DNA of 64,000 nt from Novosphingobium acidiphilum DSM 19966 (GTDB lineage: Bacteria > Pseudomonadota > Alphaproteobacteria > Sphingomonadales > Sphingomonadaceae): positions 62,001-126,000 of the forward strand of contig NZ_AUBA01000001.1 in NCBI RefSeq assembly GCF_000429005.1. The letters are read 5' to 3'. The position numbers and the translations under genes are program-made. The notes below the pieces were generated by a model that was given only the letters and a program-made list of their open reading frames with translations, was not told the origin of the DNA and made no database searches. Positions within the stretch are counted from its first letter, which is position 1, and each line of letters begins with the position of its first letter. Positions 32,357 through 41,628 of this stretch are shown one piece after another.

Positions 32357-33580
32357 ATGCTGATGTTTGATCGTCGCACAATTCTGACCGGAGCCGGGTT
32401 GACCGGTTTGTCGCTGCTGGGCGGGCAGGCCATGGCCGCGCCCGCCGCAACGGGCACGCGGTTCCTGCTGGTGTTCCTTCGCGGCGCCTATGACGCGGCC
32501 AATGTGATCGCGCCGGTGTCCAACGCGTTCTATCATGAGGCGCGGCCCACGCTGGCGCTGGCGGCGCCCGATCCGGCCAATCCGCAGGCGGCGCTGCCGC
32601 TTGATGCCGACTGGGCGCTGCACCCGGCGTTGCGCGACAGCATGGCGCCGATGTGGCAGGCGCGGCAGATCGCATTTGTTCCGTTTGCCGGGACCGATGA
32701 TATGAGCCGCAGCCATTTCGAAACGCAGGACACGATCGAATTGGGGCAGCCGGTGCAGGGTTCGCGGCGCTATGGCTCGGGCTTTATCGGACGGCTGGCC
32801 GGCGTGCTCAACAAAGGCGGCACGGGTACGATCGCGTTTTCCGACACGCTGCCGCTGGTCATGCGCGGCGGACCGATGGTTGCCAATCTGGCGCTTGGCG
32901 GCAATGGCAAGCCGCCGATCGATGACGGCGAAACCGCGATGATCGCGGCGATGTACCGGGGGCAACACCTGGGCGCGGTGGATCTGGATTCAGCGGTGCA
33001 CACCGGGTTTGCCGCACGCCAGACCGTGTGGCGCACGATCGATGACGAGATGAAGGCGGCAGGCCGCGGCGCGATTGCCGCGCGCGGGTTCGAGGCGGCG
33101 GCGCAGCGTATCGGCTATGTCATGCGCGATACCTACAATCTGGCGTTTGTCGACGTCGGCGGGTGGGACACCCATGTCAACCAGGGCGGCGCCACCGGGC
33201 AACTGGCGGGGCGGATCGGCGAACTGGGCCGGGGGCTGGCGGCCTATGCCACGGCGCTGGGGCCGCAGGCCTGGCGCCAGACCGTGGTGGTGGTGGTATC
33301 GGAATTCGGGCGGACATTTCGCGAAAACGGCAATCGCGGCACCGATCATGGCCATGGCAGCATCTATTGGGTCCTGGGTGGCGCCGTGGCGGGCGGGCGC
33401 ATGGTGGGGCCGCAGGTGCGGATTGCGCCCGATACGCTGAACCAGGGCCGCGATCTGCCGGTGCTGACCGATTATCGCGCGCTGATCGGCGGGCTGTGGC
33501 AGCGCCAGTACGGGCTGAGCCAGGCGCAACTGGCGACGATTTTTCCCAACGCGGCGCCGGCGCGGCTCGATCTGATTTAA
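32357..33580 (+). CDS. DUF1501 domain protein with Tat signal
   Basis: 407 residues. The start ATG follows AAAAAAGGACC; a second ATG lies at 32363. A twin-arginine signal, FDRRTILTGAGLTGLSLLGG, directs folded export. The mature domain is sulfatase/phosphatase-like as in other DUF1501 members: FLLVFLRGAYDAANVI, SHFETQDTIELG, NLAFVDVGGWDTHVNQGG, VVVVSEFGRTFRENGNRGTD and HGHGSIYWVLGG, with conserved Asp/His that could bind metal. Paired with DUF1800. Function unknown. Confidence 0.9.
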   Translation: MLMFDRRTILTGAGLTGLSLLGGQAMAAPAATGTRFLLVFLRGAYDAANVIAPVSNAFYHEARPTLALAAPDPANPQAALPLDADWALHPALRDSMAPMWQARQIAFVPFAGTDDMSRSHFETQDTIELGQPVQGSRRYGSGFIGRLAGVLNKGGTGTIAFSDTLPLVMRGGPMVANLALGGNGKPPIDDGETAMIAAMYRGQHLGAVDLDSAVHTGFAARQTVWRTIDDEMKAAGRGAIAARGFEAAAQRIGYVMRDTYNLAFVDVGGWDTHVNQGGATGQLAGRIGELGRGLAAYATALGPQAWRQTVVVVVSEFGRTFRENGNRGTDHGHGSIYWVLGGAVAGGRMVGPQVRIAPDTLNQGRDLPVLTDYRALIGGLWQRQYGLSQAQLATIFPNAAPARLDLI

Positions 33581-33652
33581 TCGTCTTTTCAAGGCGCCGG
33601 TTCGGGACTACCGACCCGGCTGCCCCTTGCTTCAGCCCGACGAGCCCTGCCC

Positions 33653-34417
33653 ATGACCGCTGCCCATGTGTTTCCTTTTGCGCTGCTGTTGGCAGGCGCG
33701 GTGTGGGCGGGCGCGCAAAACCAGCTCGCCGGCGGCGGGTCGTTCATCACGTTGCCCGTGCTGATGCTGACCGGGATGGACGCGCGCGCGGCCAATATCA
33801 CCTCGACCGTGGCGCTGTTTCCGGGGCAGGTGACGGGCGGCTGGCTGGGCCGGGCACATGCCTCGGGCACCGCCAGCCTGACATTGCGCACCCTGATCGT
33901 GATCAGCCTGATCGGCGGGGTGATTGGCGCGATCCTGTTGTTGGCAACGCCGTCGAACGTGTTTGCGCAGATGGTGCCCTGGCTGGTGCTGTTTGCCACC
34001 GCCGCGTTCGCCTGGGGCTCGTTCTTTCGCAAGGCGCCTGCAGCCGGCGAAACGGCAAAGGCGCTGGGCGCCGTTCCGGCCATGGCGATCCAGTTGGGCA
34101 TCGCGATCTATGGTGGCTATTTCGGCGGTGGCATCGGGTTTCTGATGATGGCTGCGCTGGCCCTTGGCGGGGCGCCGGTGCGTGCGGCGGCGGCCACCAA
34201 AAACCTGTTGGCCGGCGTGATGAACCTGACCGCCGTGATGATCTTTCTGGTGTCGGGCGAAGTGCGCTGGCTGGCGATGGTGGTGGCGATGGTCGGTGCG
34301 CTGGCGGGCAGCTGGCTGGGCGCGCAGATGCTGGCCCGCGTCAACGAACGCGCGCTGCGCTTTGTGGTCGTAGCGATCGGCATTGCGCTGACGATTGCGC
34401 TGTTCCGGTTCAGGTAG
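33653..34417 (+). CDS. TauE/SafE family membrane permease
   Basis: 254 residues and about eight membrane segments in two similar halves. Each half has the family signature: AGGGSFITLPVLMLTGM with ANITSTVALFPGQ in the first, and GGYFGGGIGFLMMAALALGG with AAAATKNLLAGVMN in the second. The family exports or imports sulfur-containing or organic anions; the substrate here is not inferable. It ends convergently with the MFS gene, overlapping it by eight bases. Confidence 0.9.
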   Translation: MTAAHVFPFALLLAGAVWAGAQNQLAGGGSFITLPVLMLTGMDARAANITSTVALFPGQVTGGWLGRAHASGTASLTLRTLIVISLIGGVIGAILLLATPSNVFAQMVPWLVLFATAAFAWGSFFRKAPAAGETAKALGAVPAMAIQLGIAIYGGYFGGGIGFLMMAALALGGAPVRAAAATKNLLAGVMNLTAVMIFLVSGEVRWLAMVVAMVGALAGSWLGAQMLARVNERALRFVVVAIGIALTIALFRFR

Positions 34418-35642
34418 GCGCGCGCCACGCGACCTGGCGCACGGGGCCGATCAGCGGGCCCCACGCCACCATGCCGATCAGCGCGAGCACCGCGGGGATC
34501 AGAAACGCCAGCCGGTATGATCCGGTATGCTGCACCACCAGCCCGGTGACCAGCGGCGCGGTCACCCCCGACATGTTGCCGATCAGGTTCTGCAACCCCA
34601 TCCAGCGCCCCGCTGCCGCCGGACCCGCCAGCGTCTGGCCGGCGGTAAAGCACATCGGACTCATCACCCCGCAGGCAAACGCCGATCCACCCAGCGCCAG
34701 CACCACCCAGCCGTGCGGCGCAACGGTTGCGCCGGCCAGCATCACCCCGCTCAGCGCCATGCCCCACAGCATGAAGCGTTTGCGCACGGTGCTTTCATCG
34801 TGGCCGGCGCCAATTGCCCGATCCGAGCCAAAGCCGCTGATCGCGCTGCCCAGTGCCTGCACCAGCGGGATCGCCGCGCCGACCCAGGCCATGCGCACCA
34901 GCGAATAGTGTTCTGCATTGACCAGGAACGTGGGCAGCCAGGTCAGCAGCAGATACGTCGGATAGGCATAACAGAATTGCCCGATGGCCACACCCCACAG
35001 CCCGCGCCGGGACAGGATTTCGCCCCATCCCGGGGTTGCCGCGCGCACTTGCGCCGCACTGCGCGTCGATTGCGGCAGCCTTGTCGCAAACCACGCCGGT
35101 AGCCAAAGCAACGACACCGCGCCCAGCACCCAGAACACCGGGCGCCAGCCGACATGGGCCAGCACCAGCCCGCCGATCAGCGTGCCTGCCACCGGGCCGA
35201 GAAAGATGCCGATCGAAATCGCGGCATTGGCCTGCCCGCGCTGATGCGCCGGGGCATGTTCGGACAAAAGGCGGGCATTCACCGGAAAAATCACGCTTTC
35301 GCCAAGCCCGATCAACAGGCGCAGCGCAAACAGGCTGGCAAACCCGGTGGCAAGACCGCACAGCATCGTCGCCAACGACCACACCGTCAGCCCGCCCGCC
35401 ATGACCCAGCGCAAGGGCCAGCGTTGCGCGACCATGCCCGCCAGCGGTTGGGCCAGCGCATATGTCCAGAAAAACGACGACAGCAGCAGGCCCATCGCGC
35501 CCGAGTTCAACGCCAGTTCGCGCGCCAACAGCGGTGCCGCAATCGCCAGACTGCCGCGATCGGCATAATTGATGAACATGGCCAGCGCCAGCAGCGCCAC
35601 CAGCCATAACGATATGCCGCGCAATCCTGCTGCGTCTGCCAT
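34410..35642 (-). CDS. MFS transporter, anion:cation symporter type
   Basis: 410 residues, twelve predicted helices. ATG 35642 was chosen because GGGGGG precedes it and the protein then begins just before helix 1. NYADRGSLAIAAPLLARELA in helix 1 is the ACS-family signature, RWVMAGGLTVWSLATML the second motif, and GLGESVIFPVNARLLSEHAP matches helix 4-5. Such proteins take up organic acids such as hexuronates, tartrate or phthalates. It is divergent from the chemoreceptor gene by 149 bases. The substrate is unknown. Confidence 0.9.
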   Translation of the reverse strand: MADAAGLRGISLWLVALLALAMFINYADRGSLAIAAPLLARELALNSGAMGLLLSSFFWTYALAQPLAGMVAQRWPLRWVMAGGLTVWSLATMLCGLATGFASLFALRLLIGLGESVIFPVNARLLSEHAPAHQRGQANAAISIGIFLGPVAGTLIGGLVLAHVGWRPVFWVLGAVSLLWLPAWFATRLPQSTRSAAQVRAATPGWGEILSRRGLWGVAIGQFCYAYPTYLLLTWLPTFLVNAEHYSLVRMAWVGAAIPLVQALGSAISGFGSDRAIGAGHDESTVRKRFMLWGMALSGVMLAGATVAPHGWVVLALGGSAFACGVMSPMCFTAGQTLAGPAAAGRWMGLQNLIGNMSGVTAPLVTGLVVQHTGSYRLAFLIPAVLALIGMVAWGPLIGPVRQVAWRAPT

Positions 35643-35791
35643 CTTTTCACCCCCCGATCCCCGCAGTCCACGATCCCGGTTCATGGCGATGCGGTCAAGC
35701 GCGCATTCGTTAACCAGGGGACAGGTGCTTGTGCCTAGGGCCGAGTTGGGCGGATTTAAGCCGCATGGTCGCACAACGGTGGTTCTGTTCC

Positions 35792-37666
35792 ATGCGAAAG
35801 TACCCCATGCTCGACAAATTCCGGATCGGTACGATCGTCACCAGTTGTGTGGCTTTGCTCATGGCCGTCATTGTTGCCGTGTCGGTGATTGGCAGCAGCG
35901 GCTTGCGACAGGTCTCTGCCTCGGCGCAGACGCTCAATACGAGCACCGTGCCCAGCATTTTCCGTCTTTCCACGATCATGACCGATATCGATGTCAGCCG
36001 CGTGCGGCTGATGCGCCTGGTCCTGGCGGATGGGGCAAAGGCCACGCAGGACACCGCAAAGGAACTCGACAAGGGTCTGGCCGCCACCGATGCCGCGATG
36101 AATGACTATCGCACAGGCGCCGACCTGGATCCGCAGGAAAAACCGGTGTTCGATGCGGCGTTCCAGTCATGGCAGGATCTGCGCGGGTCGATCGTCAAGG
36201 CGCGCAGCACGATGCTGGCCGGGCGGGTTGATGCCGCGCGTGCCGAAATCAATGGCCCGATGGTCGGGCTGGCGCGGGCCTCGCGCAAGGCATTCGATGC
36301 CGAATTTGCCTACAATCGCGCCAATGCCGACCGGCGTGTGGCCGCCATTCGCCAGCTGGGCGACAACACCTTCGGCCAGACATTCGTGATCGGGATTGCC
36401 GGATTGCTGGTGGGCATCGGCGTCATCGCGCTGATCCGTGTCAAAATCCTGCGGCCGGTTACCCGCTTGCGCGATGCGATGACCACGATGGCCGCAGGCA
36501 CGATCGATATCGACATTCCCGGTGAGGCCAAGCATGACGAACTGGGCGAGATCGCGCGAGCGCTGGGCGCAATCAAACTCAGCATTACCGAACGCGCGCG
36601 CGACGATGCCCAGGCGCAGCTTGCGGTGCAGCGCAAAGTGACCGGCGCGCTGAACGCGGGGCTCAATTGGCTCAAGGATGGGCGCCTGACGCATCGCATC
36701 GACGAAGCGTTTCCGCCCGAATTCGAAGCGTTGCGCAATGATTTCAACGCGACGCTGTCGGTGCTGTCGGACCAGATCGGTCAGGTGGCCGAAACCGCGC
36801 TGGCCGTGCACAACGGTGCCAATGAAATCTCTGCCTCGGCCAAGGACTTGTCCGAACGCACCGAAGAACAATCCGCCTCGCTCAACCACACCGCCGGCAC
36901 GGTCAAGGATCTGACCGCATCGGTGATCGATGCGCGCAGCGTGGCCACATCGGCCAGCGCCATGGCCCAGGATGCCAGCCGCGAAGCACTCGACAGCGGC
37001 AAACTGATGGGTGATGCGGTGGCGGCGATGCAGTCGATTGCGGCATCATCGGCGCAGATGCGCTCGATCGTGGAAATGATCGATGGCATCTCGTTCCAGA
37101 CCAATCTGCTGGCGCTGAACGCCGGGGTCGAAGCGGCCCGCGCCGGAGAAGCGGGGCGCGGCTTTGCCGTGGTGGCCAGCGAAGTGCGCAGTCTGGCCGA
37201 ACGCTCGGCCCAGGCCGCGCGCGAGATTGGCGGGCTGATCGAAGCCAGCGGGCGCGAGGTCAACCAGGGCTCGTCGCTGGTCAACCAGACCCAGGGCGCG
37301 CTCGAACGCATCGTGACCAAGGCCAATGCGCTGGCGGCAACGATCGGCACGCTCGCCGCCGGTGCCGATGGCCAGGTGCAGGCGATCGAACAGGTCAACA
37401 TCACGATCACCGGGCTGGACCTGACCACCATGCAGAATGCAGCACTGGTCGAACAATCAACCGCCGCCGCACAGTCGCTGGCCCAACAGGCCGAGCGGCT
37501 GACCGCGGTGGTGTCGCAATTCGAAATCGACGGCCCGGCGGGCACGATGCGCCTAGCTGGCGTGTCTCACCCTGCATCCGCCCCGCGTCCTGCGCCCCTG
37601 CGCCATCGCGCTGCGCCCACCCAGGGCAACGCCGCGCTGTCGCAGGACGACTGGGCAGAGTTCTAG
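35792..37666 (+). CDS. Methyl-accepting chemotaxis protein
   Basis: Chemoreceptor of about 624 residues; ATG 35807 is an alternative start. Membrane helix near 10-35, a four-helix-bundle periplasmic sensor domain to about 205, second helix near 210-230 (FVIGIAGLLVGIGVIALIRV), HAMP, then the signalling domain with the hairpin tip GISFQTNLLALNAGVEAARA and GEAGRGFAVVASEVRSLA. It ends in DDWAEF, a WXXF-type tail like the CheR/CheB-docking pentapeptides. No other chemotaxis genes are nearby. Its stop overlaps the stop of the convergent kinase gene. Confidence 0.94.
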   Translation: MRKYPMLDKFRIGTIVTSCVALLMAVIVAVSVIGSSGLRQVSASAQTLNTSTVPSIFRLSTIMTDIDVSRVRLMRLVLADGAKATQDTAKELDKGLAATDAAMNDYRTGADLDPQEKPVFDAAFQSWQDLRGSIVKARSTMLAGRVDAARAEINGPMVGLARASRKAFDAEFAYNRANADRRVAAIRQLGDNTFGQTFVIGIAGLLVGIGVIALIRVKILRPVTRLRDAMTTMAAGTIDIDIPGEAKHDELGEIARALGAIKLSITERARDDAQAQLAVQRKVTGALNAGLNWLKDGRLTHRIDEAFPPEFEALRNDFNATLSVLSDQIGQVAETALAVHNGANEISASAKDLSERTEEQSASLNHTAGTVKDLTASVIDARSVATSASAMAQDASREALDSGKLMGDAVAAMQSIAASSAQMRSIVEMIDGISFQTNLLALNAGVEAARAGEAGRGFAVVASEVRSLAERSAQAAREIGGLIEASGREVNQGSSLVNQTQGALERIVTKANALAATIGTLAAGADGQVQAIEQVNITITGLDLTTMQNAALVEQSTAAAQSLAQQAERLTAVVSQFEIDGPAGTMRLAGVSHPASAPRPAPLRHRAAPTQGNAALSQDDWAEF

Positions 37667-39228
37667 GCCGGCAACCTGATCACAAACCGGGTGGCGGGTG
37701 ATGTCGCGTCAAGCGTCAGGCTGCCCCGGTTGCCTTCGATCAGCGCGCGCGCGATCGGCAGGCCAAGCCCCGTGCCGCCCGTTTCGCGTCGGCTGGTGAA
37801 AAACGGTTCGAAAATCCGTGCACGGTCGGCCGGGGCTATCCCGCCTCCGTCGTCGGTTACGCGCAGCGTCGTGGTCTGGCCATCGTGCGCGGCGGCAATC
37901 AGCGCGTGGCCTGCGCCTGCGGCGCGCGCGTTGTCGATCAGTGTGGTCAGCACGGTTTCCAGCGCCGGCGCGGCAATGGCACAATCGGGCAGGATGCCGG
38001 GCAGGGCCAGTTCCACGCGAAAGTCGGGTGTCGACAGTCCGTCGGCCAGCCGCGCCAGCACCGCATGCAAATCGCATCGCGCATCGGCATCGGCGCGCTG
38101 CATATCGGCCCGGGCCAATTGCATCAGGCGCGAAATCAACCGGTTCAGCCGTTGCGTGTCGCCGGCCATATTGGTCAACAGGTGGGCGCGTTCGACGCCG
38201 GCCATGCCCTCGCCATGGTCCTGCAACAGCTCGATCCCGCCCGACAGGCCCGACAGCGGGGTTTTGAATTCGTGCGCCAATGCGGCGGCAAAATCGCGCA
38301 AATAGTGCGATCGCGCCTCGATCGCGGCGGCCATCGTGGCAAAATCGCGGATCAGGCTGTCGATTTCCTGCACGCGCAGCGTGGGTGCAGGCGGAACGGC
38401 CCGGCGCCCTTCGGCCAGTGCGCGGGTGGCGCGGCTCAGCGCCTCGACCGGGCGGACGATCGTGCGGCCCAGCACCGCGGTCATTGCCACCAGGAACACA
38501 AAGATCGCCGCTGCGCCGACTGCGATCTTGCCCCGATCTTCGTACATGCCGCGAAACAACGCGCGCGGGCTGCGCGAAACCAGCACCACGCCCACCACGT
38601 GACCTGCGGCCATGATCGGGCGCGCATGATGCAGCCGCAAATCAGTCGCTCTGCTCAGCCATTCCAATGCAAAAGGCTGGGTGTAGTCGCCGTTGAAGCG
38701 CAGCACCGTCATCGCCTGGCCGCCCAGCGCCCCGCGTACCTCGGGCAGCGCGGCCAGCGATCGCCCGGCTTCGGGGCCATTGAGCACGACCCCCTGCCGG
38801 TCGAGCAGGATGATCCCGGCCAAAGTCGCGCGCCGGGTTTCCGCGATCACGGGCGCCATCGTCCGCGCCATGCGCACGGCCACCGGATCGGGGGAAACGG
38901 GCGTCGGTCGCGCATCGGGGCGTTCGGGCAGAACCGGGCTCGAGCGCAAGTCGATGCTGGTGGCCATTGCCCGATCGTCGGGATCGCGCGGCTCTGGTAC
39001 GGGCGGGCCAGCCGGTTGGGGCCAGCCCAGCGCGGCGCCGGCGGCGATCGCCGATCCTTGTGCAATCAGTTCAGCCTCGGTGCGGCGCACGAGCGCGTTT
39101 TCATACACGCGCAACATGATCGCGGCCACGCCCGGCAGCGCTGCGACCATCAGCAACAGGCCGAACATGATCGTGCGCAGCCGCAGCACCGGCCACCATC
39201 GCACCAGCCAGTGCCGCAATCGCGTCAT
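37663..39228 (-). CDS. HAMP sensor histidine kinase (partner of the upstream regulator)
   Basis: 521 residues from the ATG overlapping the regulator stop (ATGA). Membrane helix near 20-40, periplasmic sensor to about 225 with a Pro-rich insertion, second helix (IAVGAAAIFVFLVAMTAVLG), HAMP, then HisKA with AAALAHEFKTPLSGLSGG (phospho-His) and an ATPase domain: LIDNARAAG (N box), VTDDGGGIAPADRARIFEPF (G1/F) and GGTGLGLPIAR (G2). The overall form recalls CreC. Last gene of a three-gene coupled operon. The stimulus is unknown. Confidence 0.93.
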   Translation of the reverse strand: MTRLRHWLVRWWPVLRLRTIMFGLLLMVAALPGVAAIMLRVYENALVRRTEAELIAQGSAIAAGAALGWPQPAGPPVPEPRDPDDRAMATSIDLRSSPVLPERPDARPTPVSPDPVAVRMARTMAPVIAETRRATLAGIILLDRQGVVLNGPEAGRSLAALPEVRGALGGQAMTVLRFNGDYTQPFALEWLSRATDLRLHHARPIMAAGHVVGVVLVSRSPRALFRGMYEDRGKIAVGAAAIFVFLVAMTAVLGRTIVRPVEALSRATRALAEGRRAVPPAPTLRVQEIDSLIRDFATMAAAIEARSHYLRDFAAALAHEFKTPLSGLSGGIELLQDHGEGMAGVERAHLLTNMAGDTQRLNRLISRLMQLARADMQRADADARCDLHAVLARLADGLSTPDFRVELALPGILPDCAIAAPALETVLTTLIDNARAAGAGHALIAAAHDGQTTTLRVTDDGGGIAPADRARIFEPFFTSRRETGGTGLGLPIARALIEGNRGSLTLDATSPATRFVIRLPA

Positions 39229-39950
39229 TCCCGCCCGCAAGGCCCCAGGCGATAGCCGATGCCGGCACGCGTTTCGATCACATCGCGCGCCCCGCATTCC
39301 GCGAATTTGCGGCGCACATTGCGGATATGGCTGTCGATGGTGCGGTCGGTCACCGCAAAGCCGGGCCCGTGCAGCCGGTCGATCAGCACATCGCGCGACA
39401 AGATCCGCTGCGGTGCGGCGGCAAGTGCTGCCAGCAGCGAAAATTCGGTGACGGTCAGCACGACTTCGGCGCCTGCCCAGAACGCCTGCCAGCCCGCCGT
39501 GTCGAGCCGGAGGAGGCCATGCGTGACGCCGATTTCCGCAGCTTGCACAGCGGGCGCGGCACTGCGGCGCAGGATCGCCCCCGCGCGCGCCACCACTTCG
39601 CGCGGTGAAAACGGTTTGACCACATAGTCGTCCGCGCCCAGTTCTATCCCCAGCACGCGGTCGATCTCGTCATCGCGCGACGACAGGAACAGGATCGGCA
39701 CGGCGTTGCCGTCCGCGCGCAAGCGGCGACACACCTCAAGCCCGTCCATGCGCGGCATGTTGATGTCCAGCACCACCAGATCGGGTGCCGATCGCGCGAC
39801 GGCAATCAGCGCGGCTTCGCCATCCGCGGCCTCGACACTGGCCACGCCCGCCTTGCCAAAGGCAAAGCCGAGCACGTGCCGGATATGCGGGTCGTCATCG
39901 ACGATCAGCACGGTGCGGGGCAAAGGGTAAGCCATGACCCGGTCTGTCAT
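39225..39950 (-). CDS. OmpR/PhoB-family response regulator
   Basis: 241 residues. Receiver domain with acidic pocket DDD (18-20), phospho-acceptor D62 in VVLDINMPRMDG and K112 in ADDYVVKPFSPRE. The C-terminal winged helix (about 140-235) contains TVTEFSLLAAL, VTDRTIDSHIRNVRRKF and TRAGIGYRLG. Its ATG overlaps the stop of the DUF4173 gene and its stop overlaps the kinase ATG, both as ATGA. Such tight coupling implies fixed expression ratios of the three proteins. Confidence 0.95.
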   Translation of the reverse strand: MTDRVMAYPLPRTVLIVDDDPHIRHVLGFAFGKAGVASVEAADGEAALIAVARSAPDLVVLDINMPRMDGLEVCRRLRADGNAVPILFLSSRDDEIDRVLGIELGADDYVVKPFSPREVVARAGAILRRSAAPAVQAAEIGVTHGLLRLDTAGWQAFWAGAEVVLTVTEFSLLAALAAAPQRILSRDVLIDRLHGPGFAVTDRTIDSHIRNVRRKFAECGARDVIETRAGIGYRLGPCGRE

Positions 39951-41518
39951 GGCCGGGCCGGTATCGTCAATGGCGCGGCGGACGGCAGACCCCCGCGATC
40001 GCGGTCAAGCCCCACAATGGCGCGCAGGGTATGCACATCGCGGATTTCGCATCCTGCCGTGATCGCCGCCATCGGTGAATGCTGCACCGATGGCGGCAAC
40101 GCGCGCGCGCGCAACGCACCCTGCAACGACCACAGCGCACCGGCCTGGTCGCGGGCCAGCGCGGCTTGCGCATTCTGGCGCAGGATCTGCGCCCACAGGT
40201 GGATCGCCTCGGGCGCGCGGCGGCGTTCAAGTTCGACCGCCGGCAGCAATGCCGAGGCACCCGATTGCTGCAGATAGCAGATGTCGAGCGGCGGACCGCT
40301 GCCGCCAAGTTCGCGCGCATGATCGATGTTGTAGCGCGCCGCGATTTCGTCCAGATCGACCCAGCAGCACCCCGACACCAAGGCCAAGGCCGCCGCCGCG
40401 TTGGCATTGATCAGCCACGAAGCGCTGTTGCCCCGGATCATCCGCCAGCACACGAGCACCAGGCCAAGTGCGACGAGCGCCATCCACAGCAGCGCGGCAA
40501 TGCGCCACGCGGTCAACGAATAGGCCGCAACATAGTCAAGCGTGCGCAGCGCCGCGCTTGCCACCAGCAACACGTTCTGCATGATCCACACAACCACCAG
40601 CCAGCGGATCGGTGTGTGCGCGGCCGTGGCCGATCCGGGGCGCAGCGCGACCAGTACAAAGGCCGCAGCCAGCAGCGCGGTCACGATCAGCGGATAGGCT
40701 CCGCGATGCGCATAGGCGGCCAGCGTCATGCCCTGCGGCAGCGGCACCAACCCCCACAGCCAAGCCAGATCCATAGCATTTTGCAGTGCAAACAGCGCGT
40801 TGAACGTGATCAGTGACGTAAACACCGAAGCCACAGAGACCCCGGGCAATGCAGTCGTGCCGTAATCGACACATGTGCCGTAGATGCGAAGCAGGATACG
40901 CGGGCGCAAAACGCCCCAGACAAGCGTGAACAGCACCAGCCACAGCGTCAGCCTGCTGCCCCAATCCTGCGTCCACGGCGGGTTCAGCAGCCTGCCGAGC
41001 CATGCTTCGATCACCGGGTTGGCCGCGGAAAACAGCGCGACGATCACGGCACTGCCGATAACAGGCAGCGCCAGCCGTGCCACCAGGTCACCAAGTGCGG
41101 GAACACCGCGCCGCGCGCGCACGCGGAACAGGCGTTGCAGATCGAGCACCGGCGCAACGCTTGCACGCACCCCAAGTTGTGCCAGCCGTTGCATCCACTG
41201 CCAGGCGTCACCCGGTCGGGCCACTGTCGGCATCAGCGCGCCGATCCCGAGATATGTCCAATACACGCACCAGGCGATCGGGCCGGGGCGCCACAACAGC
41301 GCCAGCGCCATGGCCATTGCCAGCCCCAGCCACGGCCAAGCGCGCCGGTCGTGCCGCAGTGCCGGGCGGGTGATCAGCGCCAATGCGGGCAGCACCAGCA
41401 ACAGCGCCCCGACTGGCCCCGTCTGCCCCCGGATCAGCGCATCGCCCAGCGCGACTGCGGCCAGCGCTGCCAGCAGCTTCGCCTTGAAATCCCCTTGCGG
41501 CCGCAACCCTTGCGCCAT
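39947..41518 (-). CDS. DUF4153/DUF4173 multi-spanning membrane protein
   Basis: 523 residues; ATG preceded by a GGAGTGG ribosome-binding word. About ten hydrophobic helices up to residue 360. The family block is around 210-300 (RIYGTCVDYGTTALPGVSVA, FNALFALQNAMDLAWLWG, AAYAHRGAYPLIVTALLAAA). The last 150 residues are soluble, with NIDHARELGGSGPPLDICYL. The family is widespread but uncharacterised, and is often next to two-component genes. As first gene of the operon, it may act as membrane partner of the kinase, by analogy to CreD with CreBC; that is inference. Confidence 0.85.
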   Translation of the reverse strand: MAQGLRPQGDFKAKLLAALAAVALGDALIRGQTGPVGALLLVLPALALITRPALRHDRRAWPWLGLAMAMALALLWRPGPIAWCVYWTYLGIGALMPTVARPGDAWQWMQRLAQLGVRASVAPVLDLQRLFRVRARRGVPALGDLVARLALPVIGSAVIVALFSAANPVIEAWLGRLLNPPWTQDWGSRLTLWLVLFTLVWGVLRPRILLRIYGTCVDYGTTALPGVSVASVFTSLITFNALFALQNAMDLAWLWGLVPLPQGMTLAAYAHRGAYPLIVTALLAAAFVLVALRPGSATAAHTPIRWLVVVWIMQNVLLVASAALRTLDYVAAYSLTAWRIAALLWMALVALGLVLVCWRMIRGNSASWLINANAAAALALVSGCCWVDLDEIAARYNIDHARELGGSGPPLDICYLQQSGASALLPAVELERRRAPEAIHLWAQILRQNAQAALARDQAGALWSLQGALRARALPPSVQHSPMAAITAGCEIRDVHTLRAIVGLDRDRGGLPSAAPLTIPARP

Positions 41519-41628
41519 CGTGTGCCACTCCGTTGTTTTCAGTGTGGCCGTTGTGGCAGTCGGGCGTGCGGTCCGGTGCGCGGATCGGGTGTGGATCGGG
41601 TGGAGCGCCCGTGCAGAAATTGTGCAGA

